Assembly (NCBI RefSeq): GCF_018398335.1
Contig: NZ_JAHBRX010000001.1
Span: 868,001 to 932,000 of the forward strand
DNA from: Chelatococcus sp. HY11
Lineage (GTDB): Bacteria > Pseudomonadota > Alphaproteobacteria > Rhizobiales > Beijerinckiaceae
Length of the DNA: 64,000 bases
Reading direction: 5' to 3'
Shown here: positions 30,377 through 40,361 of the stretch, in pieces
How positions within the stretch are numbered: position 1 is the stretch's first letter
Layout: each line of letters opens with the position of its first letter
Program-made: the position numbers and the translations under genes
Notes under the pieces: model-generated
Database searches by the model: none
Told to the model about the DNA's origin: nothing
What the model saw: the letters and a program-made list of their open reading frames with translations, nothing else

Positions 30377-31657
30377 GTGAGCCTTCGGTACTCATTATCG
30401 AACGTCGGATTGCTGGCTGTCACGCTCGGCGTAACGTCGATCGCGGCGGTCGAAGTCGTGCAAGCGCAACAAGTGGCACTCGGCTCTCAGGCCGAGTGGG
30501 TGCAAAGCTACGATGCCGCATCAAGCATGCGGCTGCGCCGTTCCAATACGCCGACGCTGTCGGCCGAGGCCGTCGCGGCGACAGAAGCAGCGATCGCACA
30601 GTATCGCGATATCGTGAACCGTGGCGGCTGGGGACAAATCCAAGGCCGCCAGACGCTGAAGGTCGGTATGCGCAGCCCGGCTGTCGTCGCGCTTCGCCAG
30701 CGGCTTGCCATCAGCGGCGACCTCTCCGTCCAGTCCAGCGATACGGATATCTTCGATTCCTACGTCGAGGCCGCCGTGAAGCGCTTCCAGGGGCGCCATG
30801 GCCTCGCGCCGACGGGCGTCGTCAACGCCAGCACGATTGCCGCGATGAACGTGCCGGCGCAGGTGCGCCTGCAGCAGCTTGAGACGAACCTTGTCCGCCT
30901 GCGTTCGCTCTCCGGCAACCTCGGCCAGCGCTACGTGATCGTGAATATTCCGGCTGCCCAGGTGGAGACCGTCGAGAACGGTCACGTCGCGACGCGCCAC
31001 GCGGCCGGCGTCGGCAAGATCGATCGGCAGTCGCCGATCATGAACGCCAAGATCACCCAGGTGAACTTCAACCCCTTCTGGACCGTGCCGGCATCGATCA
31101 TCCGCAAGGACCTGATCCCGAAGATGCGGACTGATCCGAGCTATCTCTCGGACCAGAAGATCCGCGTGTTCAACGGACAGGGACAGGAAGTCCCGCCCCA
31201 GAGCATCAACTGGAACTCGAACGAGGCGACGCGCTACATGTTCCGGCAAGACCCGGGCGCGGACCTGAATTCGATGGGCATGGTGCGCATCAATATCCCG
31301 AACCCGCATGGCGTCTACATGCATGACACCCCGTCCAAGGGTGTGTTCGGTGACGATTTCCGCTTCGTGTCGTCCGGCTGCGTGCGCGTGCAGAACGTGC
31401 GCGACTACATCACGTGGCTGCTCAAGGACACGCCCGGTTGGGACCGCAGCCGCATCGACGCGGCGATTGCTTCGGGCGACCGCATCGACGCGACGATTAC
31501 GTCGTCGGTTCCGGTCTACTGGACCTATATCACGAGCTGGGCCACGGCTGACGGCGCTGTGCAGTTCCGTGACGACATCTACAATCGCGATGGCTTGAAT
31601 ATCGCGAAGGTGATGAACTATTCGGCGATCGACGAAGACATCGACGCGACGAACTGA
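30377..31657 (+). CDS. ldtP: L,D-transpeptidase
   Basis: Periplasmic YkuD-type enzyme that forms 3-3 crosslinks in peptidoglycan or attaches proteins to it. Signal region SLRYSLSNVGLLAVTLGVTS, cleaved near VVQAQ, then a peptidoglycan-binding helical domain (LKVGMRSPAVVALRQRL). The YkuD domain follows with the catalytic His in YMHDTPSKGVFG and Cys in FVSSGCVRVQN. GTG 30377 gives a normal signal peptide; a TTG at 30314 is another possible start. It is followed by a strong terminator. Likely regulated by LdtR. Confidence 0.9.
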   Translation: MSLRYSLSNVGLLAVTLGVTSIAAVEVVQAQQVALGSQAEWVQSYDAASSMRLRRSNTPTLSAEAVAATEAAIAQYRDIVNRGGWGQIQGRQTLKVGMRSPAVVALRQRLAISGDLSVQSSDTDIFDSYVEAAVKRFQGRHGLAPTGVVNASTIAAMNVPAQVRLQQLETNLVRLRSLSGNLGQRYVIVNIPAAQVETVENGHVATRHAAGVGKIDRQSPIMNAKITQVNFNPFWTVPASIIRKDLIPKMRTDPSYLSDQKIRVFNGQGQEVPPQSINWNSNEATRYMFRQDPGADLNSMGMVRINIPNPHGVYMHDTPSKGVFGDDFRFVSSGCVRVQNVRDYITWLLKDTPGWDRSRIDAAIASGDRIDATITSSVPVYWTYITSWATADGAVQFRDDIYNRDGLNIAKVMNYSAIDEDIDATN

Positions 31658-31680
31658 TCGCTCTCAACGCAATGAGACGA

Positions 31681-31711
31681 AAGGCCCGCCTCTTCGGCGG
31701 GCCTTTTGTTT
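31681..31711 (+). terminator. Intrinsic terminator after ldtP
   Basis: AAGGCCCGCC (31681-31690), loop TCTTC, GGCGGGCCTT (31696-31705), then TTGTTT. A perfect 10-bp stem with a T-rich tail, 24 bases after the ldtP stop. Confidence 0.9.
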
Positions 31712-31757
31712 GAGCGGCAGCCTGGCCTCTAGAGGTGCCTGGGCTCAGCCCCTGCCC

Positions 31758-32366
31758 CTAAAGAGCCAGCGCCCATTCATGTCCCGGATGGAGGCGATCA
31801 AGGCATCCCTTCAGCCACGCGCGTTCCGCCGGCGGCATAAGCGGCATGGCTCGCGCAAAATCCGCCTCATCCTTCGGACGCCGATATTTGGCCTTGAACA
31901 GAAGGACAGCGGAAGGCTTGAGGTAAGGGATGCCTTCGGCGGTCGTTGCCACCATTTCGGCCCGTGGAAGCCTGATCGTCGGATCCCGTTTGTAGACCCA
32001 TGTCTCAGGCGTGCCGGCTTCGATCATCATGTCAACCCGCCATCTCTGCGCGGCGCGGTCGAAGCACCAGATCTGGACGACATCCGGGGCCGGCTCCTGG
32101 TTGGGCGACAGCCGTTCGATCAAGCCATCCCTGACGCTGTAGAATTCGAGCGCCGCGAGGCTCTGGCGGAAGGTGGCGAGGTTTTCGCGCAGAACAGCGA
32201 ATTCGAGATCGCCATGCTCCCGCGTCTCACGGCCGTGCCAGAGATCGAGCGCCCAGCCTCCGACGATGCACCACGGGCTCGCCACGCCGGCGATACGGCG
32301 GGATAGAGCGGCCGGGTGCCACGAAGCCCAGGCATCCTGATCCGGGACAGTCGATTGATTCGGCAT
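31758..32366 (-). CDS. Nucleotidyltransferase-fold protein (aminoglycoside adenylyltransferase-like)
   Basis: The 202-residue product has the nucleotidyltransferase motif WCIVGGWALDLWHGRETREH followed by GDLEFAV, with acidic residues placed for metal binding. Further typical blocks are WRVDMMIE and LKPSAVLLFKAKYRRPKDEADF. It resembles the PF10706 / minimal nucleotidyltransferase group. Members include resistance-like proteins, but nothing here proves drug resistance. Start at ATG 32366 (MPNQSTVPDQ). Upstream in-frame sequence is arginine-rich and unlike the family. It lies between ldtP and glyA, convergent with ldtP. Confidence 0.75.
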   Translation of the reverse strand: MPNQSTVPDQDAWASWHPAALSRRIAGVASPWCIVGGWALDLWHGRETREHGDLEFAVLRENLATFRQSLAALEFYSVRDGLIERLSPNQEPAPDVVQIWCFDRAAQRWRVDMMIEAGTPETWVYKRDPTIRLPRAEMVATTAEGIPYLKPSAVLLFKAKYRRPKDEADFARAMPLMPPAERAWLKGCLDRLHPGHEWALAL

Positions 32367-32695
32367 GTCGGCCCATGAAGTTGGTTGTTGTGGCTCCGGC
32401 CGCTCCTTAGAACGAGGCGCGCGATCATGCAATTCACGCAGGACGGGTCGTCCTGTCCGCCGACCAACGGCCATCACGCCCTTGGAGCTGTGCCCGAGGT
32501 GCGTCCAATAGCCCGTCCGCCGCTGTTTTCGCCGTCCTGTGTTGGCCTTGATCGTGGCGCGTGATATGGGGACGGCGCGGTCAAGACGCCGTCGTTCCAG
32601 CACATCGTTCGGCACGGCTGGCCGAGCTTGGCACCGCTTGCGGTGGCGCATACATATCGCGCCATCGATACCGTTCTGTCACGGGAGTAGAGACG

Positions 32696-34003
32696 ATGAG
32701 CGCACATGAAGCCGCGGCCGGAAGCCATTTGACCAACAGCTTTTTCTCCGCGTCACTCGCGGACGCCGATCCGGAGATCGCGCGCGCCATTGAACTCGAA
32801 CTCGGTCGCCAGCGCGATGAAATCGAATTGATCGCCTCCGAGAACATTGTCTCCCGCGCCGTCCTCGAGGCCCAGGGCTCGGTGATGACGAACAAATACG
32901 CGGAGGGTTATCCGCGCCGCCGCTACTACGGTGGCTGCCAGTTCGTCGATATCGCGGAGGATCTCGCGATCGAGCGGGCCTGCCGCCTGTTCGACTGCCG
33001 CTTCGCCAACGTGCAGCCTAATTCCGGCTCCCAGGCGAATCAGGCCGTGTTCATGGCGCTGATGCAGCCTGGCGACACGTTCATGGGACTGGACCTCGCC
33101 GCCGGTGGCCATCTGACCCATGGCGCACCGCCGAACATGTCGGGCAAGTGGTTCAAGCCCGTCCCCTATCCGGTTTCGAAGACCGACCACCGGGTCGATA
33201 TGGACGAGGTGGAACGTCTCGCGCACGCGCACAAGCCCAAGGTCATCGTGGCGGGTGGCTCGGCCTATGCCCGCCATTGGGATTTCGAGCGCTTCCGCGC
33301 TATCGCCGATGCCGTCGGCGCCTATTTCATGGTCGATATCGCCCATTTCGCGGGTCTCGTGGCCGGTGGCGCGCATCCTTCGCCGTTCCCGCATGCCCAC
33401 GTGGTCACGACCACGACCCATAAGACCTTGCGCGGCCCGCGTGGCGGCATGATCCTCACCAACGACGAGGACCTTGCGAAGAAGATCAATTCAGCGATCT
33501 TCCCCGGTCTTCAAGGCGGACCGTTGATGCATGTCATCGCTGCGAAGGCGGTCTCCTTCGGTGAGGCGCTGAAGCCGGACTTCAAGATTTACGCGCGGGC
33601 GGTCGTTGATAACGCCAAGGTGCTGGCTGATGGAATCGCGGCCGGCGGCTATGACATCGTCACGGGCGGCACCGACAACCACCTCATGCTCGTCGACCTC
33701 CGGCCGAAGAAGCTGACGGGGAAGGCCGCCGAGGCCGCACTTGGACGCGCTGGCATCACCTGCAACAAAAATGGTGTGCCGTTCGACCCGGAGAAGCCGA
33801 CGATCACATCCGGCATTCGTCTTGGCACGCCGGCGGCGACCTCGCGCGGCTTTGGCGTGGCCGAGTTCAAGCAGGTAGCGTCGCTCATCGTCGAGGTGCT
33901 CGACGGCCTGGCGGCTCATGGTGACGTCGAGAACGCCGCCACGGAGGCCTCCGTGCTGAAGCGCACCCATGGACTGACCAAGCGCTTTCCGATCTACGGG
34001 TGA
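32696..34003 (+). CDS. glyA: Serine hydroxymethyltransferase
   Basis: Interconverts serine and glycine with tetrahydrofolate, the main one-carbon source. The 435-residue product has [14 protein letters not shown], the PLP-lysine motif [15 protein letters not shown] (Lys243) and [11 protein letters not shown] near the end. ATG 32696 gives the family-typical N-terminus (the [14 protein letters not shown] region); upstream in-frame residues are not conserved. First gene of glyA-nrdR-ribD-ribE-ribH-nusB. Confidence 0.96.
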   Translation: MSAHEAAAGSHLTNSFFSASLADADPEIARAIELELGRQRDEIELIASENIVSRAVLEAQGSVMTNKYAEGYPRRRYYGGCQFVDIAEDLAIERACRLFDCRFANVQPNSGSQANQAVFMALMQPGDTFMGLDLAAGGHLTHGAPPNMSGKWFKPVPYPVSKTDHRVDMDEVERLAHAHKPKVIVAGGSAYARHWDFERFRAIADAVGAYFMVDIAHFAGLVAGGAHPSPFPHAHVVTTTTHKTLRGPRGGMILTNDEDLAKKINSAIFPGLQGGPLMHVIAAKAVSFGEALKPDFKIYARAVVDNAKVLADGIAAGGYDIVTGGTDNHLMLVDLRPKKLTGKAAEAALGRAGITCNKNGVPFDPEKPTITSGIRLGTPAATSRGFGVAEFKQVASLIVEVLDGLAAHGDVENAATEASVLKRTHGLTKRFPIYG

Positions 34004-34089
34004 TAGGACTCGCCTGGCCTTATCGGAGCCTGATATGGTTTTCGGACGCAGCGCCGGGGGGCGCTGCGTCGTGAAACCGGAGTGAAACC

Positions 34090-34635
34090 ATGCGTTGCCC
34101 GTTCTGCGGCAGTCTCGACACGCAGGTGAAGGACTCCCGGCCGACCGATGATCATTCCTCCATCCGCCGTCGGCGTGTCTGTCCGGACTGCGGTGGTCGT
34201 TTCACCACGTTCGAACGCGTTCAGCTGCGCGAGCTGATGGTGTTGAAGCGGTCCGGGCGGCGGGTGCCCTTCGACCGCGACAAGCTCACGCGATCCGTCA
34301 ATGTCTCGCTGCGCAAGCGGGCGGTCGATCCGGAACGCGTCGAGCGGCTTATCAACGGTGTGGTCCGCCAGCTCGAGAGCACAGGCGAGTCTGAAGTCAC
34401 CAGCCAGATGATCGGCGAGGTCGTAATGAAGGCGCTGCGCAATCTTGACAGCGTCGCCTATGTCCGCTTCGCTTCCGTGTACCGGAACTTTCGTGAGGCG
34501 CAGGATTTCAAGGCGCTCATTGGCGAGCTCGCCCTTGAAGAGTTGCCCGTCGAGGCCGATGTTGGGGAGGCCGCGCGAGGGGTTGACGCTTCCGGTGGGG
34601 CAGATGCTCCCGGCTCGGCTGACACGAAGACTTGA
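34090..34635 (+). CDS. nrdR: Ribonucleotide reductase repressor NrdR
   Basis: Zinc-ribbon and ATP-cone repressor of nrd genes, responding to dATP/ATP. The 181-residue product has the zinc ribbon [18 protein letters not shown] with [13 protein letters not shown]. The ATP cone follows ([19 protein letters not shown]). The C-terminal ~30 residues are an acidic Gly/Ala-rich tail beyond the usual ~150. Between glyA and ribD, as in many alphaproteobacteria. Confidence 0.95.
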   Translation: MRCPFCGSLDTQVKDSRPTDDHSSIRRRRVCPDCGGRFTTFERVQLRELMVLKRSGRRVPFDRDKLTRSVNVSLRKRAVDPERVERLINGVVRQLESTGESEVTSQMIGEVVMKALRNLDSVAYVRFASVYRNFREAQDFKALIGELALEELPVEADVGEAARGVDASGGADAPGSADTKT

Positions 34636-34671
34636 GCTTTGTCCGCGACCGATCGCCCCTCGCCGCGCCAG

Positions 34672-35847
34672 ATGTCCCTGGATCGCCGTTTCATGCGCGA
34701 TGCGCTCGCCCTTGGCGCGCGGCATCTGGGGCTGACCTGGCCTAATCCCTCTGTCGGCGCCCTCATCGTCGCGCCGGGGCCGGAGGGGATCATCCTGGGC
34801 CGTGGCATGACCCAGCCCGGGGGGCGCCCCCATGGCGAGCCCGTGGCGCTAGCCGCTGCCGGCGCGGCGGCGCGCGGCGGGACGCTCTATGTCACACTCG
34901 AGCCCTGTTCGCATTGGGGGCGAAGCCCGCCCTGCGTCGACGCGGTCATCGCCGCGGGCATCGCGCGCGTCGTCTCGGCGCTCGAGGATCCTGACCCGCG
35001 GGTCGCGGGCTCGGGGCATGCGCGTCTCAGGGCGGCGGGTATCGCCGTGACCACCGGCCCTTTGGCCGTCGAGGCCGAGCGCGCCCATCGCGGCCATATC
35101 CTGCGTGTACGCGAGGGACGACCGGCGGTCACCGTGAAGCTCGCGATGACCGCGGACGGTTTCGCCGGCGTCGCGGGTGAGCGCCTGCGCATCACGGGGC
35201 CCATCGCCAACGACCACGTCCATCTCATGCGCGCGCATGCCGATGTGATCATGGTGGGCGTCGGCACGGTGCTCGCCGATGATCCCGCCCTGAATGTGCG
35301 GCTGCCGGGGATGGAGGCTCGCTCGCCCGTGCGCGTGATCATCGACACGGCACTCCGCACGCCACCCTCAGCGGTGGTCGCGCGAACGGCGCTCAAGCAT
35401 CCGACATGGATCATCGCTGGCCGGGACGCGCCGGTCGAGGCCGAGCGAGCACTGGTCGCGCAGGGCGTCGAGGTGATGCGGCTTGGCTCCGTCGGCACGG
35501 TCGATCTCGCTGCGGCGCTGCGGCTTCTGGCGACGCGTGGTGTGACACGCGTCTTTTGCGAGGGGGGCCCGCGACTGGCGGATGCGCTCGCCGCCGCCGG
35601 CTTGGTCGATGAGCTCGTGACCGTGACGGGACCGCGCGCGCTGCGGGCGTTGTCGGCGCGACTGGGCATCACCGCTCTTGGACCGCATCTTGGTGGACTT
35701 GTTCGCGGCGGGATTGTCAAAGCCGCCGCCACATGGGATGTCGCCACATCTGACGTTGCAAGGAATGACGCGGGCGGCGCGGTCGACGGGGCCGTTGATC
35801 GCTTCACCGTCCTTGAAAGGCCAAGTTCATGTTTACCGGAATCGTGA
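34672..35847 (+). CDS. ribD: Bifunctional riboflavin deaminase/reductase
   Basis: Two-step enzyme of riboflavin synthesis. The N-terminal deaminase domain carries zinc ligands His54, Cys79 (LEPCSHWGRSPPC) and Cys88, and the C-terminal reductase domain contains TVKLAMTADG and HLMRAHADVIMVG. The deaminase motif reads PHGEPVAL rather than the usual HAE, with the glutamate (56) kept. ATG 34672 (MSLDRRFMRDALALG) fits relatives; a TTG at 34639 is an alternative. Its 3' end overlaps ribE by 19 bases. Confidence 0.92.
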   Translation: MSLDRRFMRDALALGARHLGLTWPNPSVGALIVAPGPEGIILGRGMTQPGGRPHGEPVALAAAGAAARGGTLYVTLEPCSHWGRSPPCVDAVIAAGIARVVSALEDPDPRVAGSGHARLRAAGIAVTTGPLAVEAERAHRGHILRVREGRPAVTVKLAMTADGFAGVAGERLRITGPIANDHVHLMRAHADVIMVGVGTVLADDPALNVRLPGMEARSPVRVIIDTALRTPPSAVVARTALKHPTWIIAGRDAPVEAERALVAQGVEVMRLGSVGTVDLAAALRLLATRGVTRVFCEGGPRLADALAAAGLVDELVTVTGPRALRALSARLGITALGPHLGGLVRGGIVKAAATWDVATSDVARNDAGGAVDGAVDRFTVLERPSSCLPES

Positions 35848-36473
35848 CCGATGTCGGCGAGATCGTCGCCGCGGAGGACTTCCAGGGGACCCTGCGCCGT
35901 CTGCGCATCATTTCCCGCTATGACCCGGAGACGATCGCGATCGGCGCCTCGATCGCCTGTGGCGGTCCTTGCCTCACGGTTGTCGCAGTCGGCCCGCACG
36001 GGCAGGGTTCGTGGTTTGAGGTCGACGCGGCTGCCGAAACGCTTGCCTTGACGACGGTGGGCGACTGGACAGTCGGCACGCGTATCAATCTCGAACGCTC
36101 CCTCAAGATCGGTGACGAGCTCGGGGGACATATCGTCACGGGCCATGTGGACGGGATCGGCACGATCGTCGCGCGTCAGGACATCACGGAGGCGGGCGAG
36201 GGGAGTTCCTGGGGGGCGACCGCCCGGTTCGACATCCGCGCCCCCGAGGCTATTGCCGCGTTCATCGCCACCAAGGGTTCGGTTGCGCTCGACGGCTGTT
36301 CTCTGACGGTCAATCACGTCGAGGGCAGCGTGTTCTCCATCCTCCTCATTCCGCATACGCTCGAGGTCACGACCTGGGGCGCGAGAAATGTTGGCGACCG
36401 CCTCAATCTAGAGGTGGATCTCATGGCTCGCTATGCCGCACGCCTTGCGGAGGCGCGGGGGGCGGGTTACTGA
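35829..36473 (+). CDS. ribE: Riboflavin synthase alpha subunit
   Basis: Dismutates two dimethyl-ribityllumazine molecules to riboflavin. The 214-residue product has two lumazine-binding repeats. Repeat 1 begins [25 protein letters not shown] belongs to the second repeat and [11 protein letters not shown] to the first. [15 protein letters not shown] is the conserved linker region. Overlaps ribD, so translation is likely coupled. Confidence 0.95.
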   Translation: MFTGIVTDVGEIVAAEDFQGTLRRLRIISRYDPETIAIGASIACGGPCLTVVAVGPHGQGSWFEVDAAAETLALTTVGDWTVGTRINLERSLKIGDELGGHIVTGHVDGIGTIVARQDITEAGEGSSWGATARFDIRAPEAIAAFIATKGSVALDGCSLTVNHVEGSVFSILLIPHTLEVTTWGARNVGDRLNLEVDLMARYAARLAEARGAGY

Positions 36474-36552
36474 GCACAGGTTCGGTTCGTGGCGAGGTTT
36501 GCCCGGACCCCAATTTTTCATCTGTCCCGTTTTATCTTGTCCGGATCATCTC

Positions 36553-37053
36553 ATGGCCGCTCCACGCCAAAGCACACCTGTCGCCTCCTCCTCGGGCCCA
36601 GCGCGCGTTCTTATTGTCGAGGCGCGCTTCTATGATGACCTGGCAGACGAACTGCTGCGGGGCGCGCGCGGCGCGTGCGAGGCTGCAGGCGCCGCCGTCG
36701 ACGTTCTTACAGTGCCGGGCGCGCTTGAATTGCCGGCTCTTTTGGCGATCGCGCTTGACGCGGCCGAGGCGCGGGGCCTTCCCTATGATGCGGCGGTGGC
36801 ACTCGGGTGCGTCATCAGGGGCGAGACGGGCCACTACGAAATCGTTGCCAATGAGAGCGCGCGCGCCCTCATGAATCTGGCGGTGAGCCGCCGTCTGCCG
36901 TTCGGCAATGGCATCCTGACGGTCGAGAACGACGAGCAGGCCTGGGCGCGGGCGCGGGTCAGCGAGATGGACAAGGGCGGAGGTGCAGCGCAAGCGGCGC
37001 TCGCCGTTCTTCGCATCAAGCGCGATCTGGCCGTGACGGGAAAAACCCGATGA
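36553..37053 (+). CDS. ribH: 6,7-dimethyl-8-ribityllumazine synthase
   Basis: Condenses the ribityl-pyrimidine with dihydroxybutanone phosphate. The 166-residue product has [18 protein letters not shown] and TVPGALELP. The phosphate/active-site block is [20 protein letters not shown], and [16 protein letters not shown] is near the C-terminus. ATG 36553 follows a 79-base gap from ribE without any FMN riboswitch. The stop overlaps nusB by four bases (ATGA). Confidence 0.95.
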   Translation: MAAPRQSTPVASSSGPARVLIVEARFYDDLADELLRGARGACEAAGAAVDVLTVPGALELPALLAIALDAAEARGLPYDAAVALGCVIRGETGHYEIVANESARALMNLAVSRRLPFGNGILTVENDEQAWARARVSEMDKGGGAAQAALAVLRIKRDLAVTGKTR

Positions 37054-37529
37054 GCGACGCGCAGATTTCCAAGGGCGAACGTCGCAGCGCAGCGCGCCTC
37101 GCGGCCGTGCAGGCGCTCTATGAGATGGACGTCGCTGCAACCGGCGTCATCGAGGCGGTTGCCCAGTTCGAGGCGCACTGGATGGGACAGGAGATCGACG
37201 GTGTCTCCTTCAAGCCGGCGGAAGCTGCATTTTTTCGCGATATCGTTGCTGGCGTCGTCCGTGAGCAGAAGCCGGTGGATCGCAAGGTCGACGCCGCCCT
37301 GGCCAAGGGTTGGCCGCTGACGCGCGTCGAGATCGTCCTGCGCGCCGTCTTGCGTGCCGGCTGCTATGAGCTGATGTTCCGCAAGGATGTGCCCGTCCGC
37401 GTCGTCATCTCCGAGTATGTGGATGTATCGCGAGCCTTCTATAGCGACGATGAGCCTGGCTTCGTCAATGCGGTGCTGGATGCCGTCGCTCGCGAGGTTC
37501 GGCCTGGAGAGCTCGGGCCGCGCGGCTGA
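37050..37529 (+). CDS. nusB: Transcription antitermination factor NusB
   Basis: RNA-binding partner of NusE/S10 in rRNA antitermination. The 159-residue all-helical protein has [37 protein letters not shown] and the end block [14 protein letters not shown]. Overlaps ribH by ATGA. In relatives thiL comes next, but here a minus-strand adenylate cyclase follows. Confidence 0.95.
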   Translation: MSDAQISKGERRSAARLAAVQALYEMDVAATGVIEAVAQFEAHWMGQEIDGVSFKPAEAAFFRDIVAGVVREQKPVDRKVDAALAKGWPLTRVEIVLRAVLRAGCYELMFRKDVPVRVVISEYVDVSRAFYSDDEPGFVNAVLDAVAREVRPGELGPRG

Positions 37530-37616
37530 TCGGCGAATATGACTGGTCCGGCGTCCTCTGACGTTTTGAGTGCCTGAGATCCGAAGGTCGGCATTCTCTA
37601 TCGCCCGCCAGGGCCG

Positions 37617-38711
37617 TTAATCCACTTTTTCCGGTGTGGTGACACCAGATGTCTCGGCTGTCGTCGGATAGGTTTTGGCGGCTTCGTCGGTCGTGGATGT
37701 CGCAGGCGGCTTGTCAGAGGCCGCAAACAGGTGGATTGACACTCTTTTGCCGCGAATGCGGACAGGCCCGAGATCCTCGAAATGCAGATCTTCCATGCCT
37801 CCAGCAGCGAGGAGGTCATGGGCGGCCGCGGATACAAGGTAGTCTTTTCCGAGATCCCGACAGAGCGACTCAATCCGTGAGGTCGTGTTCATCAGGTCGC
37901 CGAGCAGCACGATTTCGCGTTTGAAGTCTCCCATCTCGCCGACCACCAGGGGGCCGACGTGGAGAGCTCCCCGGAAATGCGGCGACGTGCCGAAGGTGGC
38001 CTCGTAGCGCGACCTGTTCGCGGCGAGCGCGTCGCGAATAGCAAAGAAGCAATCGAGCACGTCGTGGCGCCGCCGCGCCGATTTCAGCAGTGACGGCACT
38101 TGCCATGTCACGATGACCTCATCGCCGATGTAACGGTAGATTTCGCCACCGCGATCGAGGATCGCGTCGGTCATGTCGGTGAAGAGGGTGTCGAGGAAGG
38201 CATGGAACCGCACGTCACCCAGCCGCTCCGCGGTTCCTGTCGAGCCGGCGAGGTCAAGGAAGAGAACGGCCCGCTCCTCCTGCCGCGGCTGCCTGTAGCG
38301 GCCGGTGACCAGCGCGATGAGGTTGGTGGTGCCGAACTGCCGTCGCAGGACGAAAAGGAAGTTGAAGCCGAAAGTCAGCGCGAGCGTTCCCCAGATGTCG
38401 CTGCTGCTCGCCTCATAGGGGATGCCCGTGACGAGACGGACGAGCTTCCCGATCATCAGCACGATGGCAAGATAGGCGACAAGACGAAGCGCCAGCGCCG
38501 CGCCCAGGCTCACGCGCCGTAGGCGGTCGTGGAAGGCCATTTCAAAATAGCAGACGCAGGCACCGATCAGCCCGACGACAAGCGCGCCGATCATCGCAGG
38601 TGTCAGATTATCGATGGAGCGCCATTGGATGACGGCGCCGATCAACGCGCATATGGCCGTGACCGCAATCATAACGCGTATTCTGAAGCGGGTCTTGATG
38701 CTCATGGCCAT
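37617..38711 (-). CDS. Membrane-bound class III adenylate/guanylate cyclase
   Basis: Nucleotide cyclase of about 364 residues. Four to five N-terminal membrane helices occupy residues 10-130, followed by a class III catalytic domain. The metal-binding segments are VLFLDLAGSTGTAERLG and IYRYIGDEVIVTW, and the later part has LLGDLMNTTSRIESLC. Both metal aspartates are present, so activity is expected; ATP versus GTP cannot be settled by eye. GGAGCG just before ATG 38711 decides the start. The C-terminal ~30 residues are Thr-rich and probably disordered. Confidence 0.88.
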   Translation of the reverse strand: MAMSIKTRFRIRVMIAVTAICALIGAVIQWRSIDNLTPAMIGALVVGLIGACVCYFEMAFHDRLRRVSLGAALALRLVAYLAIVLMIGKLVRLVTGIPYEASSSDIWGTLALTFGFNFLFVLRRQFGTTNLIALVTGRYRQPRQEERAVLFLDLAGSTGTAERLGDVRFHAFLDTLFTDMTDAILDRGGEIYRYIGDEVIVTWQVPSLLKSARRRHDVLDCFFAIRDALAANRSRYEATFGTSPHFRGALHVGPLVVGEMGDFKREIVLLGDLMNTTSRIESLCRDLGKDYLVSAAAHDLLAAGGMEDLHFEDLGPVRIRGKRVSIHLFAASDKPPATSTTDEAAKTYPTTAETSGVTTPEKVD

Positions 38712-39019
38712 GGCTCGCTCCAATATATCCGTTGGCTTCGCCGATGAGGCCCTTCAGTCGAATTGCCCACGGTGCGCTGCTTCATCTTCCAGCTCCGGGG
38801 GTGCGGGCGCGGTCGAGGTTCTGGTAGCCATTTGATCGAGCGTGTATTATTCGAACCGAGCTTCGTCTGCAGATGAGCTTCCTGGGGAAAATAGCGCAGA
38901 ATAGGCCAGCTCCCCAAGGCTCTTCACGAAGGGAAGGAGCTAGCCTGGAAACGCCGTGTAAGCACCGCGTGTTGCCTCACCCCTAGATGGGATCGGTGGT
39001 GAGGTTTTGGGGGAGGGGA
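38712..39019. other. Intergenic region upstream of the adenylate cyclase
   Basis: 308 bases between the divergent cyclase gene and a short hypothetical gene. I see nothing in it beyond the putative ribosome site GGGGGAGGGG just before 39020. Confidence 0.5.
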
Positions 39020-39403
39020 ATGGTTCGGTTGACGAATGGCAAGTTCGACGCTTTTCGTAGCGTCAGCCACGGTATCGCTTTTGAATTTCGAGACTTCCTG
39101 ACTTTGCGGAAGCGTTCACGAGAAAAGCCGGCTTTTGGGGATGGCAGGCTCTTTCCGACGCCGAATGAAGTCACGGTGGCGTGGCTTACCCCTCGCTTGC
39201 GGGGCGATTTCGCTGTGGAGAGTCGAGCGGGCGGCATTACCCAATTGGTGATGCTCGCCGATGAGGCGGACGCGCAAGCCTTGGCGCAAGACTTGCGGCT
39301 TTCCTTCACGCCGGGGGGGCACCAGCGCTGCACCTATATGGCGCGCTATGAGGTGACAGCTTTCACTCAGCTGAAATGGGCGACGCAGGCCGGGCTGATC
39401 TGA
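39020..39403 (+). CDS. Hypothetical protein, 127 residues
   Basis: Not recognised. It starts MVRLTNGKFDAFRSVSHG directly after a GGGGGAGGGG purine run, an unusually close ribosome site. No membrane helix or signal peptide. The composition is mixed polar, with a moderately conserved-looking middle (TPNEVTVAWLTPRLRGDF). It could be a real orphan gene or a chance frame; flanking genes give no help. An imperfect hairpin follows the stop. Confidence 0.4.
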   Translation: MVRLTNGKFDAFRSVSHGIAFEFRDFLTLRKRSREKPAFGDGRLFPTPNEVTVAWLTPRLRGDFAVESRAGGITQLVMLADEADAQALAQDLRLSFTPGGHQRCTYMARYEVTAFTQLKWATQAGLI

Positions 39404-39419
39404 GCCGCTGATGATCCAT

Positions 39420-39450
39420 CACTGAGCCAGTGCTGGCTTATGGCTCGGTG
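39420..39450. terminator. Imperfect hairpin after the hypothetical gene
   Basis: CACTGAGCCA pairs with TGGCTCGGTG (one G-T mismatch) across an 11-base loop. There is no T-tract on either side, so it is a structure of uncertain role between convergent genes. Confidence 0.35.
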
Positions 39451-39504
39451 AGGGCCGTCTCCGTCATTGACGATTTGCGACGTGAGGCCGGAGCCCGCCG
39501 CCCC

Positions 39505-40296
39505 TTAGGTCAGGGGCTTTGTGACGCAGATCGCGTATCGATCCTGGAAGAGACGGTCCAGCCCACGCAACAAGGGCATCTTGCGGGCCTGCGCCAGATG
39601 AATGTCATGCATTTTCCGGTCCACCACGGTGCCGGTGAAGCCAGCCTCCTCGAGGAGCGTCACCACTGATTCCGCGGTCATGCCCTTGGAAAAAAACAGC
39701 TGCGACCGAATTCGCTGATCACGATCGGCGAGATCCGCATCCCGCATTCCAGCTATCGGCTTGCCGGTGATTTTCTCCAGCGATGCGCGGAGCAGACCGG
39801 CCCATGTCTTTTTGTCTTGGTTCAGGTCGACGACCAGTAGTTTTCCGCCCGGCTTCAGTAGCGCATACCATTCCGCGAATGCGGCCCTGGGATCGACCAG
39901 GGTCCAGACGAGGTGGCGCGTAATGATGACATCGTAGCTGCCACGGGCCTCCATGGTGTTCTCGGCGTCGCACATGATGAAGCGGATATCGCTGCCGCGC
40001 TTCGCCGCCTTGGCGCGTGCCCGGGACAGCATCGCCTCCGACCAGTCGGCGCCTGTAACAGCGAAACCCAGGTCGTGCATGAGATGCGAGATGACGGCCG
40101 TGCCACAGGCAAGGTCCAGAGCTGCTCGCCCCTCTCCCTGACCGAGATGCCGCGTGATCAGCCGATGCCAGCCGCGCCTCTCCGCGTCGGAAAAAATTTC
40201 GTGTCCTACGCCCAAGTCAAAGGTTTCGGAGCGTATTGACCAATATTCGCGGATTTCGTCGCGCAGTGAATAGTTTGAGCTATGCACGTCCGTCAT
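39505..40296 (-). CDS. Class I SAM-dependent methyltransferase
   Basis: The 263-residue product has the SAM-binding motif I LDLACGTAVISH, motif post-I VTGADWSEAML, the acidic RFIMCDAEN and motif III LLKPGGKLLVVDLNQ. The substrate is unknown. It is transcribed away from the iron-complex ABC operon across a 100-bp spacer that holds a 35-bp dyad. A role with the transported metal chelate (modification or biosynthesis) is therefore plausible but inferred from position only. Confidence 0.8.
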   Translation of the reverse strand: MTDVHSSNYSLRDEIREYWSIRSETFDLGVGHEIFSDAERRGWHRLITRHLGQGEGRAALDLACGTAVISHLMHDLGFAVTGADWSEAMLSRARAKAAKRGSDIRFIMCDAENTMEARGSYDVIITRHLVWTLVDPRAAFAEWYALLKPGGKLLVVDLNQDKKTWAGLLRASLEKITGKPIAGMRDADLADRDQRIRSQLFFSKGMTAESVVTLLEEAGFTGTVVDRKMHDIHLAQARKMPLLRGLDRLFQDRYAICVTKPLT

Positions 40297-40326
40297 GGAA
40301 GCGAACTCATTGGAATTATTACAAAA

Positions 40327-40361
40327 GATAGCGATTGACGATCTCTCGTCGATTTTCTATC
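40327..40361. promoter_or_regulatory. 35-bp imperfect dyad between methyltransferase and FecB-like gene
   Basis: GATAGcgattGACGA (40327-40341), spacer TCTC, TCGTCgattttCTATC (40346-40361). The outer GATAG/CTATC and inner GACGA/TCGTC arms are perfect. Its position between divergent starts makes it a candidate operator for both genes. I cannot match it to a known Fur, Irr or RirA site. Confidence 0.5.

Noticed and set aside
36474-36552. Possible FMN riboswitch between ribE and ribH
   Set aside because: Only 79 bases and no conserved RFN elements; the space is too short for the aptamer.
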